Positions 1 through 8,535 of a DNA stretch of 64,000 nt are shown piece after piece; positions within the stretch are counted from its first letter, which is position 1, and every line of letters starts with the position of its first letter. The position numbers and the translations under genes are program-made. Location: NCBI RefSeq assembly GCF_023094165.1, contig NZ_JALMDK010000004.1, forward strand, positions 372,001-436,000, written 5' to 3'. The notes beneath the pieces are model-generated. The model was given only the letters and a program-made list of their open reading frames with translations, searched no databases and was not told the DNA's origin. This DNA comes from Crossiella sp. S99.2 (GTDB lineage: Bacteria > Actinomycetota > Actinomycetes > Mycobacteriales > Pseudonocardiaceae).

Positions 1-2
1 TC

Positions 3-440
3 CGGGTCGGCAAGCCCTCGGACGCGCTGGCCGCGAAACGGGCCACCCAGAACAACTTCGCCGGACTCTTCCTCGGCCTGGCCGGGATCGCGTTGCTGGT
101 CGGCGGGATCGGCGTGGCCAACACCATGTTCATCTCGGTGCTGGAACGCCGCCGCGAGATCGGCCTGCGCCGCGCGCTGGGCGCCACCAGGGGGCAGATC
201 CGCGGCCAGTTCCTCACCGAGGCGGTCGCCCTGTCCGGCCTCGGCGGCCTGGCCGGCGCGCTGATCGGGGTGCTGGGCACCCTGGGTTACGTGGCCTACC
301 AGGACTGGCCGCCGGTGATCCCGCCGCTGTCGGTGGCCGGCGGTGTGCTGGGCGCGGTGATCGTCGGCATGGCGGCCGGGATCCACCCCGCCGCCCGCGC
401 CGCCCGGCTGTCCCCGACCCAGGCCCTCGCCGCCGCCTAA
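3..440 (+). CDS. ABC transporter permease, MacB/FtsX type (C-terminal part)
   Basis: The reading frame is open to the window edge, so only the last 145 residues are visible. They contain the hallmark of the MacB/FtsX permease core: a transmembrane segment running into GVANTMFISVLERRREIGLR and then RALGATRGQIRGQFLTEA, followed by two more hydrophobic segments and a short cytoplasmic tail ending in SPTQALAAA. Proteins of this family work with a separate ATPase to drive extracytoplasmic substrates, lipoproteins or antimicrobial peptides across or out of the membrane; the substrate cannot be told here. The ATPase and periplasmic part would lie upstream of the window. The gene ends in a 4-base overlap with the convergent VOC gene. 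Confidence 0.85.
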   Translation, partial: RVGKPSDALAAKRATQNNFAGLFLGLAGIALLVGGIGVANTMFISVLERRREIGLRRALGATRGQIRGQFLTEAVALSGLGGLAGALIGVLGTLGYVAYQDWPPVIPPLSVAGGVLGAVIVGMAAGIHPAARAARLSPTQALAAA

Positions 441-823
441 ACGGGCTGGATCAGGTCGAACCGGTTGCCGTACAGGTCCTCGAACACCGCCACCGTGCCG
501 TAGACCTCGGCCCGCGGCTGCTCCAGGAACTTGACCCCGGCCGCGACCATCCGGGCGTGGTCGCGGGCGAAGTCCTCGGTGTGCAGGAAGGCGAACACCC
601 GCTGCCCGGTCTGCGCGCCGACCCGGCCGAGTTCCACCGGATCCGCGGCCAGGGCCAGCAGGAACCCGGTCGGGCTCGCGCCGTCGGGCCGCACCACGAC
701 CCAGCGTGCGCCGGTGGGCAGCGCGACGTCCTCGGCCAGGGTGAAGCCCAGCGCCCCGGTGTAGAAACGGATCGCCTCGTCGTAGTCGCGGACCAGCACG
801 GTCAGCAGACCCAGGTGCGGCAT
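437..823 (-). CDS. VOC superfamily protein (glyoxalase/bleomycin-resistance fold)
   Basis: A 128-residue protein beginning MPHLGLLTVLVRDYDEAIRFY, the usual first strand and helix of a vicinal-oxygen-chelate domain, and ending with EDLYGNRFDLIQPV, the typical D.dGN..dL metal-site strand. VOC proteins are small metal-dependent enzymes (lyases, dioxygenases) or drug-binding proteins; the substrate here is unknown. I chose the ATG at 823 because a GGAGGAC ribosome site lies 4-6 bases upstream and because the family starts there; the frame is open for 38 more codons upstream but without domain sequence. It is divergent from the small membrane protein gene, and its stop overlaps the stop of the permease gene. 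Confidence 0.85.
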   Translation of the reverse strand: MPHLGLLTVLVRDYDEAIRFYTGALGFTLAEDVALPTGARWVVVRPDGASPTGFLLALAADPVELGRVGAQTGQRVFAFLHTEDFARDHARMVAAGVKFLEQPRAEVYGTVAVFEDLYGNRFDLIQPV

Positions 824-887
824 GGCTGTCCTCCTTGATCGCCGCGCGAGTCTGTCACACCCGGCCGGGCTGTCTCGTCCACCGGGC

Positions 888-1301
888 ATGCAACCACTAC
901 CGACCCGCCTCGCCCTGGTCCTGTCCGCCCTGCCCAACGCCGCGGTCGGCCTGTGGGCCCTGCTCGGCCCCGCCGGCTTCTACACCGATTTCCCTGGCCT
1001 GCGCACCGGTTGGGTGGCCGCCGACGGCCCGTTCAACGAGCACCTCCTGCGCGATTTCGGCGGCCTCAACCTGGCCCTGGCCATCACCGCGATCGGCGCG
1101 CTGCTGATGGCCACCCCGGCCGCCGGCCGCTGGGCCGGGGCGGCGATCCTGGCCTTCAACCTGCCGCACGCGCTCTACCATTCCCTGCACCTGCACGCCT
1201 ATCCGCAGCTCACCGACCAGGTGCTGATCGCGACCACCACCTGGGCCGCGGCCGCGCTGGGCCTGCTCGCGCTGCTCTGGCCCACCCGCCGTACCACCTG
1301 A
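888..1301 (+). CDS. Small four-helix membrane protein of unknown function
   Basis: A 137-residue protein with about four hydrophobic segments (approximately residues 7-28, 50-70, 76-95 and 110-131). Conserved-looking stretches are the loop DFPGLRTGWVAADGPFNEHL and the following RDFGGLNLAL; this pattern recalls small actinobacterial membrane proteins of unknown role. The start is the ATG at 888; an upstream in-frame extension overlaps the promoter region of the divergent VOC gene and is not convincing. No catalytic motif is visible, so no function is assigned. The next gene is convergent, 11 bases away. Confidence 0.7.
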   Translation: MQPLPTRLALVLSALPNAAVGLWALLGPAGFYTDFPGLRTGWVAADGPFNEHLLRDFGGLNLALAITAIGALLMATPAAGRWAGAAILAFNLPHALYHSLHLHAYPQLTDQVLIATTTWAAAALGLLALLWPTRRTT

Positions 1302-1312
1302 CCGGCGGCGGT

Positions 1313-2260
1313 TCAGGGCCAGCCGAGCCGGCCGCGCAGCCAGTCCACCGCGGTCACGCCCTGCGCGCCCTGGAACGCGCGCAGGGTGGGCAGGCCGGGT
1401 GGGGCGGGCTGCAACGCACCGTGCGTGAAGTACCCGGCGAGCCCGGCCAGCACCGCGTTCACCGCGTCCGGATCTGCTTGCGCGGCAACGGGATGCGCCC
1501 GGAACAGCGGCTCGGGCTCCGGTCCGCCCTGCATGCGCACGCTCGGCAGCAGCGCGAGCAGGTCGATCCAGGCCGCGCCGCGGCAGGCGTGCGGCCAGTC
1601 GACCAGCACCACCCGGTCCGCGGTCAGCAGCAGGTTGTCCGCGCGCAGATCGCCGTGCAGCAAGGTGTTCCCGGCCGCGGCCGCGGGCCAGCCGGACTCC
1701 AGTTCGGCCAGCCGGTCCAGGTTACGCAGCGCCCACGGGTCCAGGCGGTCGTCGGGCTTGGCGGCGAGCTTGCGCCAGCCGCTGAAGATCCGCTCGTACT
1801 TGGCCTGGGTGTCCGGCACCTGCACCGGAGCGGGCGTCAGCGCCTCGGCCAGGTCGGCCAGGGCCACCAGCACCCGGTCCAGTTCCTCGGCGCGCCACGG
1901 GATCTCCGGTTGCCTGCCGTCGACATCGGCGAAGAGCAGCAGCACCCAGCCGTCCTGGTCGAAACTGGCCAGCAGCTCCGGCACCGGGGCCACAGTGGAC
2001 AGTCCTTTGGAGACGATCGACTCGGCCCGGTGCATGGGCGCGGAGTGCTTGTTCGTGTGCCAGTCCACCGCCTTGACGAACACCCGCCGCCCGTCCGCCA
2101 GCCGCAACCGGGCTGCCACGCCAGGGGAGAACCCGCCGGACTGGCTGACCGCCTCGGTCACCGGCGCGCCCAGGAACTCCTCGACCGCGGCGCGCACCGG
2201 CGCGGCGACCTCGGTCCAGGGGCGGCGGCTACCGGTGGCGGCGGGGGCGAGTTCGGTCAT
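1313..2260 (-). CDS. Aminoglycoside phosphotransferase-family (APH) kinase-like protein
   Basis: A 315-residue protein with the APH/choline-kinase fold. The catalytic loop HGDLRADN carries Asp204, and the metal-binding Asp is in VLVDWPHACRG, followed by the typical C-terminal helices. The N-lobe has GGFSPGVAARLRLADGRRVFVKA, a glycine-rich strand and a likely ATP-binding lysine. Family members phosphorylate aminoglycosides, macrolides, homoserine, choline, fructosamine and other small molecules; nothing local fixes the substrate, so this is not evidence of antibiotic resistance. I chose ATG 2260, where the family domain begins; GGAGG lies very close to it, and ATG 2296 is an alternative. The gene is divergent from the TPR gene. 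Confidence 0.8.
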   Translation of the reverse strand: MTELAPAATGSRRPWTEVAAPVRAAVEEFLGAPVTEAVSQSGGFSPGVAARLRLADGRRVFVKAVDWHTNKHSAPMHRAESIVSKGLSTVAPVPELLASFDQDGWVLLLFADVDGRQPEIPWRAEELDRVLVALADLAEALTPAPVQVPDTQAKYERIFSGWRKLAAKPDDRLDPWALRNLDRLAELESGWPAAAAGNTLLHGDLRADNLLLTADRVVLVDWPHACRGAAWIDLLALLPSVRMQGGPEPEPLFRAHPVAAQADPDAVNAVLAGLAGYFTHGALQPAPPGLPTLRAFQGAQGVTAVDWLRGRLGWP

Positions 2261-2367
2261 GCCTCCATGATGCGGGTACCGCCAAACAGGTTTCATTCCG
2301 CCATTCCGCCCCATGACGGCCGCCCGAGCAGCGATGATCACCCGGGCGAGGCGGCACGGAGGTGGCA

Positions 2368-5300
2368 GTGGGCTGGGACCGGATCCAGGACGAGGCACGC
2401 GGACTGCTCGGCGAGGGCGCGGTCACCCGGCTCGCCCGGCTGGTCCGCCGGGAGCTGCGGCACAGCCCCGAGGACCCCGAACTGCACATCCAGCTCGGCC
2501 GGATCGCCCTGGACCGCGGCCAGCTCGACCAGGCCGAGGCGCACTTCACCCGGGCCGCCGACCTGGACCCCGACCAGCCGCGCCCGCACGGCTGGCTGGT
2601 CGCGGTGCTGCACTGGCGCAACCAGTACCAGCGGGGCCTGGCCACCGTGGCCGCCGCCCGCCTCCGCTGGCCAGCGGACGCCGGACTACGCGCCGCCCAG
2701 GCCCGGCTGCACTACGGGCTCGGCGAATACCCGGCCGCGCTCGCGGTCACCGAGGACGTCCCGTTCACCGCGGCCAAGGCAGAGGACGCGGTGGAATGGC
2801 GGCTGGCCGCCCTGCGCCGCCTGCACCGGCACCCCGAGTCCGAGCAGCTGGCCAGGGAGTTCCTCGCCGAGTCGCCGGATGAGGTGGACGTGCGTGACGA
2901 ACTGGTGCGCAGCCTGCGCGGCCAGGGCAGGCACGCCGAGGCGGTGGCCGCCGCCAGTGCGCTGCACGAACGGTTCCCGCGCCGGATCACCGCCATCCTC
3001 ACCCACGCCGACACCCTGCAGGCCGCGGGCGAGCGGGCCGCGGTGGTCCGGCTGCTCACCGCGGCGGTGCGCGCCCGGCCGCACCTGCACGCGCTGCGAC
3101 ACGCCCTCGGTAAGGCGCACACCCAGGTCCGCGACTACGCCGGGGCGGCCGCGGAGTTCGCGGTCGCGGTCCGGCTCAACCCTGGGCAGGGGTCCGGCTG
3201 GTGGCTGTGGGCGAGCGCGCTGCGCCTGGCCGACCGGCTGCCCGAGGCCACCGCGGTGCTCGCCGAGGCCGCCAGCCGACTGCCACACGAAGCCGACATC
3301 CGCACCGAACAGGCCGAACTGATCGAGGCCGAACAGGACGCCGCGGCCGCGCTGCCGATCGCGGAGAGCGCGCTGAACCTGGACCCGGCCGACCTGTGGA
3401 CACCGCGGCTGGTGGCCCGGCTGCGCCGCGAGTCCGGCGCGCCGGCCGAGGCCGAGACGCTGCTGCGCGGGCTGGTCGCGAATCGACCCTACGACAACGA
3501 AAACGTGCGCGAGCTGGGCTGGCACCTGCGCCAGGAAGACCGGGTCGAGGACGCGGTGACGTTGTACCGCACCGAACTCGACCGCATCCCGGCCAACGTG
3601 GAGGTCGGCCTCGCCCTCGGCTCGCTGCTGCGCACCCTGGACCGCGCGGGCGAGGCGGTCACCGTGCTGCGCCAGTGCCTGACCCACCGGCCGCGGCACG
3701 CCGAACTATGGGAGGACCTGGGACGGTCACTGGCGATCCAGCGCGATCACGAGGCCGCCGAGAGCGCGTACCGCACCGCCACCGAACTGGCCCCCGCCGA
3801 AGCCGACGGCTGGTACGCCCGGATCGGCCACCTGATGACCAGGGGCAGGCTGGCCGAGGCGGACACCCTGCTGGACACCGCGCTGGACCGCTGTCCGGAC
3901 GCCGAGTCGTTGCACCGCAGGCGCATCGCGCTGCTCCAGGACACCGCGGGCGACGAGGTCGTCGAGGCCGCCCTGCGCGCGGCCATCGCCCGGTTCCCGG
4001 ACTCGGCGAACCTGCCCCTGGATCTGGTGCGCCACCTCAACTGGGGCCGCCGCTTCAGCACCGCACTGTCTGAAGTGGACAGTCGGCTGGCTGCGGACCC
4101 GGCCGATGAGGACCTGCTGTACTGGCGGATCCAGTTGCTGTTCAGCCTGAACCGGCGCACCGAGGCCAGGGCCGCCGCCGTGGCCGCGCACCGGAACCTG
4201 CCGGAGTCCGCGCGGCTGAGCTTCCTGAACGCCTGGAGCCTGATCGAGATCGACCAGGAGGTCGCCGCCGAGGCCGCGCTGGCCGCCGCGCACACCGCGC
4301 ACCCGGCCGACCGGGTGATCCTGCGTGGCCTGGTCCGCTGTCTGCGCAGGCTCAGCCGTGTCGCCGAGACCGAACCGCTGCTGCGGACCGCGCTGGCCAA
4401 GGAGCCGGACGCGGTGGACCTGTGGGTCGAACTCGCCTGGACGCTGGAGCAGCTTTTCCGGTTCGACGACGCCATCGGCGCCTGCGAGCAGGCCCTGGTG
4501 CTCGACGCCGAGCACAACGAGGCATTCGGCGCCGCGATCCGGTTGCGCTACCAGGTCGGCCGGGCCGAGGAAGCGGACCGGCTGGTCGCGGCCGAGGTGA
4601 GTCGCAGGCCGTGGGATTCCGGGCTGTGGCAGGAGATCAGCTCCGCCCGGCTGAGCGCGCGCAGGCTGGCCGAGGCGGTGACGGCGGCCAGGAACGCGGT
4701 CGACCGGGCGCCCGGCGACGCCACCCTGTGGCTGCTGCTGACCGAGACGCTGCTGGAGTCCGGCCGGGTGGCCGAAGCCGCCCAGGTCGCCGCCGAAGCC
4801 GTGGCGCTGCACCCGCGCAACCCGCCGCTGCGGCACCGCCAGTCCAGGGTGGCCCTGGCGCAGGGCCGCGAGGCGGAGGCCGAAGCCCTGCTGCGGGCGA
4901 GCGTGGCCGAGCTGCCCGAGGTCACCTCGGTCGGCCACGACCTGGTCAACCACCTGCGCGGGCGGCACCGGCATGAGGAGGCCCTCGCCGTGCTGGCCGG
5001 GCTGGGCGAGCGCGATCCCGGCAACCAGCGGGTGCACTTGCACCGGATCCGGACGTTGCGCTCGGCCTGCCGCTTCGCCGAGGCCCGCCTGGCCGCCGAC
5101 GCGGCGCTCGCGCTGTTCCCGTGGTCCACCGACCTGCGGACGCAGCACGCGCGGATCCTGGTGCGGGAAGGGCGGATCGAGGCCGCGCTGGCCGAGTACA
5201 CCGCGATCGCGGAGGTCGACCCGGTCGGCCCGCAGGGCCTGGCCGGACGGCTGGACTGCCTGGGCTGGCTGGGCCGCCAGGAGCAGGCCGTCCGCGAACT

Positions 5301-7164
5301 GCGGGCCGGGGCCAGGGCCCATCCGGACCGGATCTCGTTGCGGCTGCGGGTGGTGTGGCTGGAACTGCACCTGGGCCGGCTCGCCGAGGCCCGCGCCGAA
5401 CTGGACCGGATCACCGGGCAGTTCGAGCCCACCGCGGAGATCATCCAGGACAAGGTGCGGTTGTTGTTCGTGCGCAAGCTTTTCACCGAGGCCACCGCCG
5501 AGGTCGAGGCCGGACTGGCGCTGTTCCCGGCCGACACCGGACTGATGTTGTTGCAGGGCAACATCCTGGACGGCCAGAACCGGTACGCCGACGCACTGGA
5601 CTGCTTCGACCGGATCCTGGCCCAGGACCCGCTCTCGGTCGGCACGATCACCGCCAAATCCGCCACCCTGCGCTCACTCGGTCGTTTCCGCGAGGCCCGC
5701 CAGCTCATGGAGACCGCGCTCGCCGATCGGCCCACCCAGCCGGAACTGCTCGCCGAACGCGGCTGGGTGCACCGCGACCAGGGCCGATCAAGCCTGGCGC
5801 GCAAGGACTTCAGCGCGTTGCTGGAACTGGCCGAGGACCCGGACGAGAAACTCGACGCGTTGCGCGGACTGGGCTGGGTGGCCTTCGCCGACGGCGATTT
5901 CGCCGAGGCCGCCGCCCGCTTCCGCGCGGCCGCGCTGCTGGATCCCGACGACGCCGCGGTCAAGTGCGGACTGGCCTGGACGCTGGTGCGCGGCGGCGAA
6001 CCCGAACACGAGGAGGAGGCCGAGCGGCTCTGCCTGGACGTGCTCAACCGCGATCCGGTGAACCTGCTCGCGCACACCTGCGCCGGGGTGCTCTACGCCC
6101 GCCAGCGCGACTATCCCCTGGCCGAGCACCACCTGCGCCGCACCATCACCCTGGACCCGTTCAACGGCAGCTACGTCGACCTGGGCGCGTTGCTGGCCCA
6201 GCTGGAACGTTTCGGCGAGGCCGAGGAGCTGTTCGACAAGGCCCTGGCCCGGGATTTCTACGACGCGCAGGCGCACGTGGAGCTGGGCAGCCTGCTGCTG
6301 CAACGGGATCAGGACGGCGCCGAGCCGGGCGCGGACGCCAGGGCCGCCGCCCAGCACTTCCGGCAGGCCCTGCTGTGCGAACCCCGCAGCGGCGCGGCCG
6401 CCATCGGCCTGGCCCTCGCGCTGGCCCGCTCCCCCGGCGATCTGGTGGCCGCTGAACGCGTGCTGCGGGACGCCCTGGAACGCACCGACTGCGACTCACC
6501 GGCCTGGCAGCTGCGGCTGACCCTGGCCCGGCTGCTGGTCGAACGCGGCGACGCCACCCAGCGCCGCGAGTTCCACCTGGAAGCCCTCGCCCTGGCCCAG
6601 CAGGCGATTGGCGCCGCCGCCACCGAAGCCGAGCCCTACTTCGTGGCGGGCGTGGCCGCGTTCAAGATCGGCGAGAACGGCACCGAGGTGCAGGCCCGTC
6701 CGGCGCACCGGCGCCGCGCGGTCCGGTTCCTGCGCCGCTGCCTGGAACGCGAACCCGGGCACGTGGAGGCGCGCAGGCTGGTCGAGTTGGCCACGCACAG
6801 CCTCGCGGTGGCCCGCCGCAGCCTGGTCGGCAGCGCCGCGCTGGTGTCGGTGGCGACCAGTCTGCTGGTGGCGCTGTGGGTCGGATTCTTCTTCACCGAC
6901 AAGGTGAACACGGTCGTGCTCGCCACGCTCACCCCGGTGCTCACCGGCCTGGTCGCCCTCGGTTTTGTGCTGCCGCTGCTGGTGAAGCTGAAACTCCCAG
7001 GAGGGGTGGAGGCGGACCTGGCCGCCAGCATGAACCAGCTCTCCGCGGGTCCCACCGGCGAGTTGAGCTACGGGCCGGGCCGCCTGGTCGGGCACCGCAC
7101 CGAGGGCCGCCCGGACCGCTCGCTCAACGCCGGGCCACGCGGCGAACTGCCCCGGCTGGGCTGA
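2368..7164 (+). CDS. Giant tetratricopeptide-repeat protein with C-terminal membrane anchor
   Basis: About 1598 residues, almost entirely degenerate TPR helices: units such as LGRIALDRGQLDQAEAHFTR, alternating A-helix and B-helix with the W/L-G-Y/A-A-P spacing of about 34 residues, repeat from residue 30 to about 1480. Two strong transmembrane segments follow (about residues 1488-1511 and 1517-1542), then a polar tail of about 60 residues. TPR arrays are protein-protein scaffolds; one of this length anchored at the carboxyl end would form a long superhelix at the membrane, probably cytoplasmic. The start is GTG 2368 with GGAGG five bases upstream; GTG 2362 is also in frame. No catalytic domain is visible. 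The last 41 bases overlap the convergent membrane-protein gene. Confidence 0.85.
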   Translation: MGWDRIQDEARGLLGEGAVTRLARLVRRELRHSPEDPELHIQLGRIALDRGQLDQAEAHFTRAADLDPDQPRPHGWLVAVLHWRNQYQRGLATVAAARLRWPADAGLRAAQARLHYGLGEYPAALAVTEDVPFTAAKAEDAVEWRLAALRRLHRHPESEQLAREFLAESPDEVDVRDELVRSLRGQGRHAEAVAAASALHERFPRRITAILTHADTLQAAGERAAVVRLLTAAVRARPHLHALRHALGKAHTQVRDYAGAAAEFAVAVRLNPGQGSGWWLWASALRLADRLPEATAVLAEAASRLPHEADIRTEQAELIEAEQDAAAALPIAESALNLDPADLWTPRLVARLRRESGAPAEAETLLRGLVANRPYDNENVRELGWHLRQEDRVEDAVTLYRTELDRIPANVEVGLALGSLLRTLDRAGEAVTVLRQCLTHRPRHAELWEDLGRSLAIQRDHEAAESAYRTATELAPAEADGWYARIGHLMTRGRLAEADTLLDTALDRCPDAESLHRRRIALLQDTAGDEVVEAALRAAIARFPDSANLPLDLVRHLNWGRRFSTALSEVDSRLAADPADEDLLYWRIQLLFSLNRRTEARAAAVAAHRNLPESARLSFLNAWSLIEIDQEVAAEAALAAAHTAHPADRVILRGLVRCLRRLSRVAETEPLLRTALAKEPDAVDLWVELAWTLEQLFRFDDAIGACEQALVLDAEHNEAFGAAIRLRYQVGRAEEADRLVAAEVSRRPWDSGLWQEISSARLSARRLAEAVTAARNAVDRAPGDATLWLLLTETLLESGRVAEAAQVAAEAVALHPRNPPLRHRQSRVALAQGREAEAEALLRASVAELPEVTSVGHDLVNHLRGRHRHEEALAVLAGLGERDPGNQRVHLHRIRTLRSACRFAEARLAADAALALFPWSTDLRTQHARILVREGRIEAALAEYTAIAEVDPVGPQGLAGRLDCLGWLGRQEQAVRELRAGARAHPDRISLRLRVVWLELHLGRLAEARAELDRITGQFEPTAEIIQDKVRLLFVRKLFTEATAEVEAGLALFPADTGLMLLQGNILDGQNRYADALDCFDRILAQDPLSVGTITAKSATLRSLGRFREARQLMETALADRPTQPELLAERGWVHRDQGRSSLARKDFSALLELAEDPDEKLDALRGLGWVAFADGDFAEAAARFRAAALLDPDDAAVKCGLAWTLVRGGEPEHEEEAERLCLDVLNRDPVNLLAHTCAGVLYARQRDYPLAEHHLRRTITLDPFNGSYVDLGALLAQLERFGEAEELFDKALARDFYDAQAHVELGSLLLQRDQDGAEPGADARAAAQHFRQALLCEPRSGAAAIGLALALARSPGDLVAAERVLRDALERTDCDSPAWQLRLTLARLLVERGDATQRREFHLEALALAQQAIGAAATEAEPYFVAGVAAFKIGENGTEVQARPAHRRRAVRFLRRCLEREPGHVEARRLVELATHSLAVARRSLVGSAALVSVATSLLVALWVGFFFTDKVNTVVLATLTPVLTGLVALGFVLPLLVKLKLPGGVEADLAASMNQLSAGPTGELSYGPGRLVGHRTEGRPDRSLNAGPRGELPRLG

Positions 7165-8074
7165 GCCAGGCCAGCCCGGCCAGCACGACCGCGACCGCCA
7201 GCGCCACGCTCAGCTGCGGCACGGGCGGGCTGAAGTCGAAGATCAGTGAGGTCGCGCCGTGTGAGAGGGCCACCAGCAGGGCCAGCCAGCTCCCCGCGAG
7301 CAGCAACCACGGCCTGCCCTTGGCCACCAGCACCACGACCACGACCGCCACGGCGCCCAGCGCCCAGATCACGGGCGCGGCGAAGCCAAGCGGCAGCCAC
7401 GCCAGGAGCTGCGCCTGCGCCAGCAACCAGGCCGTGGACACCAGCAGCGCGAGCAGCCAGCGGCCCGGCCTGCCCGGCACCGACAGCGGTCCCCGCCGCC
7501 ACACGTACAGCGCCGCGACCAGCGTGCACAGCGTGAGCACCCGGCTCGCCCAGGCCAGCCCGTACGGGTTGTTGATCACCTGGAACACCAGCGGCACCCC
7601 GGCAAGGGCCACCGCCACGGGCGCGGCGAACCGGCGCCCGTGCAGCAGGCCGTACAACACGGCCAGCCACCCCGCCGCGAACACCAGGTCCTGCCCGATC
7701 TGGCTGGCCAGCTCACTACCCAGATCGAAGGCCAGCGGCAGATCACTCCGCGGCACCGGCAGCCAGGCCTGTCCCAGGTACAGCAGCGCGGACACCGTGC
7801 CCATCAGCACCCCGAGCAGCGCCAGCCCCGCCTGCACCAGCACCAGCATCGCCACCAGCGCCGCCGCGGCCGGCCCCGTCACCGGGGTCACCACCCGCAG
7901 CCGCACCGCCAGCGCGAGCACCGCCAGCCGCTCCCGCAACGGCAACACCCCACGCTCGTCCACGGTGTCGGCCAGGGTGCTGACCAGGTCCTCGCCATGC
8001 GCCGCCCGGTAGTCCGCGGGCAGCACCCGGATCAGCCGACGGCAGCTGTCCTCGACCGATTCCCCGATGTTCAC
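7124..8074 (-). CDS. Polytopic membrane protein in padR operon
   Basis: A 316-residue protein. The first 60 residues (MNIGESVEDSCRRLIRVLPADYRAAHGEDLVSTLAD in outline) are soluble and resemble the cytoplasmic N-terminus often seen in membrane proteins encoded next to PadR regulators; the rest holds roughly eight hydrophobic segments. It starts with a GTG that overlaps the padR stop (GTGA at 8071-8074), so the two are translationally coupled and probably co-regulated through the PadR operator. In actinomycetes such pairs often act as stress- or drug-responsive membrane modules, but no transport motif is seen. The 3' end overlaps the convergent TPR gene by 41 bases. Confidence 0.75.
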   Translation of the reverse strand: MNIGESVEDSCRRLIRVLPADYRAAHGEDLVSTLADTVDERGVLPLRERLAVLALAVRLRVVTPVTGPAAAALVAMLVLVQAGLALLGVLMGTVSALLYLGQAWLPVPRSDLPLAFDLGSELASQIGQDLVFAAGWLAVLYGLLHGRRFAAPVAVALAGVPLVFQVINNPYGLAWASRVLTLCTLVAALYVWRRGPLSVPGRPGRWLLALLVSTAWLLAQAQLLAWLPLGFAAPVIWALGAVAVVVVVLVAKGRPWLLLAGSWLALLVALSHGATSLIFDFSPPVPQLSVALAVAVVLAGLAWLSPAGAVRRVARR

Positions 8075-8415
8075 GCCAACCTCCCCGTCGCCCGGAACAA
8101 CCGCCGCCGCACCAGCCGCTGCTTGGCCAGCTTCGCCCCCTCGGCCATCCGCTCGGCCGCGGCCCGCACCACGTCCGCCCCCTCGTCGGTGAGCCGGTAG
8201 TACCGCCGCAACCGGGAGTTCTCGACCTCTTCCCGATCCAGCGCGACCAGCCCCTGCTTGGCCAGCCGGTCCAGCAACCCGTACAGGGTGCCCGCGGCCA
8301 ACTGCACCCGATCCCCGGAGAGTTCCTTGACCTCCTGGATCAGGCCGTAACCATGCCGCGGCTCATCGGCCAACGCGGTGAGCACCAGAAACGCCTGCTC
8401 GGAAAGACTCTCCAT
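8071..8415 (-). CDS. PadR-family transcriptional repressor
   Basis: A 114-residue protein starting MESLSEQAFLVLTALADEPRHGYGL, the classic PadR winged-helix N-terminus, then KELSGDRVQLAAGTLYGLLDRLAKQGLV (recognition helix and wing) and a short C-terminal dimerization helix. PadR proteins are repressors that release DNA on binding phenolics or drugs and typically control their own operon plus a neighbouring membrane protein, which fits the coupled downstream gene. The start is ATG 8415; the upstream in-frame extension covers the operator. A near-palindromic AT-rich site lies 8-30 bases upstream of the start. Confidence 0.92.
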   Translation of the reverse strand: MESLSEQAFLVLTALADEPRHGYGLIQEVKELSGDRVQLAAGTLYGLLDRLAKQGLVALDREEVENSRLRRYYRLTDEGADVVRAAAERMAEGAKLAKQRLVRRRLFRATGRLA

Positions 8416-8422
8416 GGTGCTG

Positions 8423-8445
8423 AATATACAGTGCCACGATATATA
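8423..8445 (-). promoter_or_regulatory. Probable PadR autoregulatory operator
   Basis: AATATACAGTG (8423-8433) and CACGATATATA (8435-8445) form an inverted repeat centred on base 8434, with 8 of 11 positions matching. It lies immediately upstream of padR in otherwise GC-rich DNA and contains the most likely -10 sequence. The position and AT-rich symmetry fit autorepression; binding is inferred. Confidence 0.6.
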
Positions 8446-8463
8446 CGCCACCCTCCCGGCGAG

Positions 8464-8516
8464 TTGGGCCAACTGGTACGCCGGTTTTGCCCAAGCGGGC
8501 GTACCAGTTGGCCCAA
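8464..8516. repeat. Palindromic intergenic repeat (TTGGGCCAA family), hairpin
   Basis: A perfect 19-bp inverted repeat, arms 8464-8482 (TTGGGCCAACTGGTACGCC) and 8498-8516, with a 15-base loop that itself carries TTTTGCCCAA. It lies 3' of the beta-propeller gene and upstream of padR. It is nearly identical in layout to the copy at 60215-60267. It could act as a transcription terminator, but it belongs to a dispersed repeat family. Confidence 0.8.
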
Positions 8517-8535
8517 GTGGTACTGGAGGGGTGGG

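Noticed and set aside
1313..2260. Aminoglycoside resistance gene
   Set aside because: The APH fold is shared by many unrelated small-molecule kinases; nothing local indicates resistance.
953..3322. Long plus-strand open frame of about 789 codons across the APH gene
   Set aside because: It is Arg/Pro/Ala-rich shadow translation of the APH and TPR genes in a high-GC genome; it has no recognisable domain and conflicts with two well-supported genes.
3727..5370. Long minus-strand open frames inside the TPR gene
   Set aside because: Antisense frames of GC-rich repeats stay open by codon bias; products are Gln/Arg/Gly-rich without domain features.
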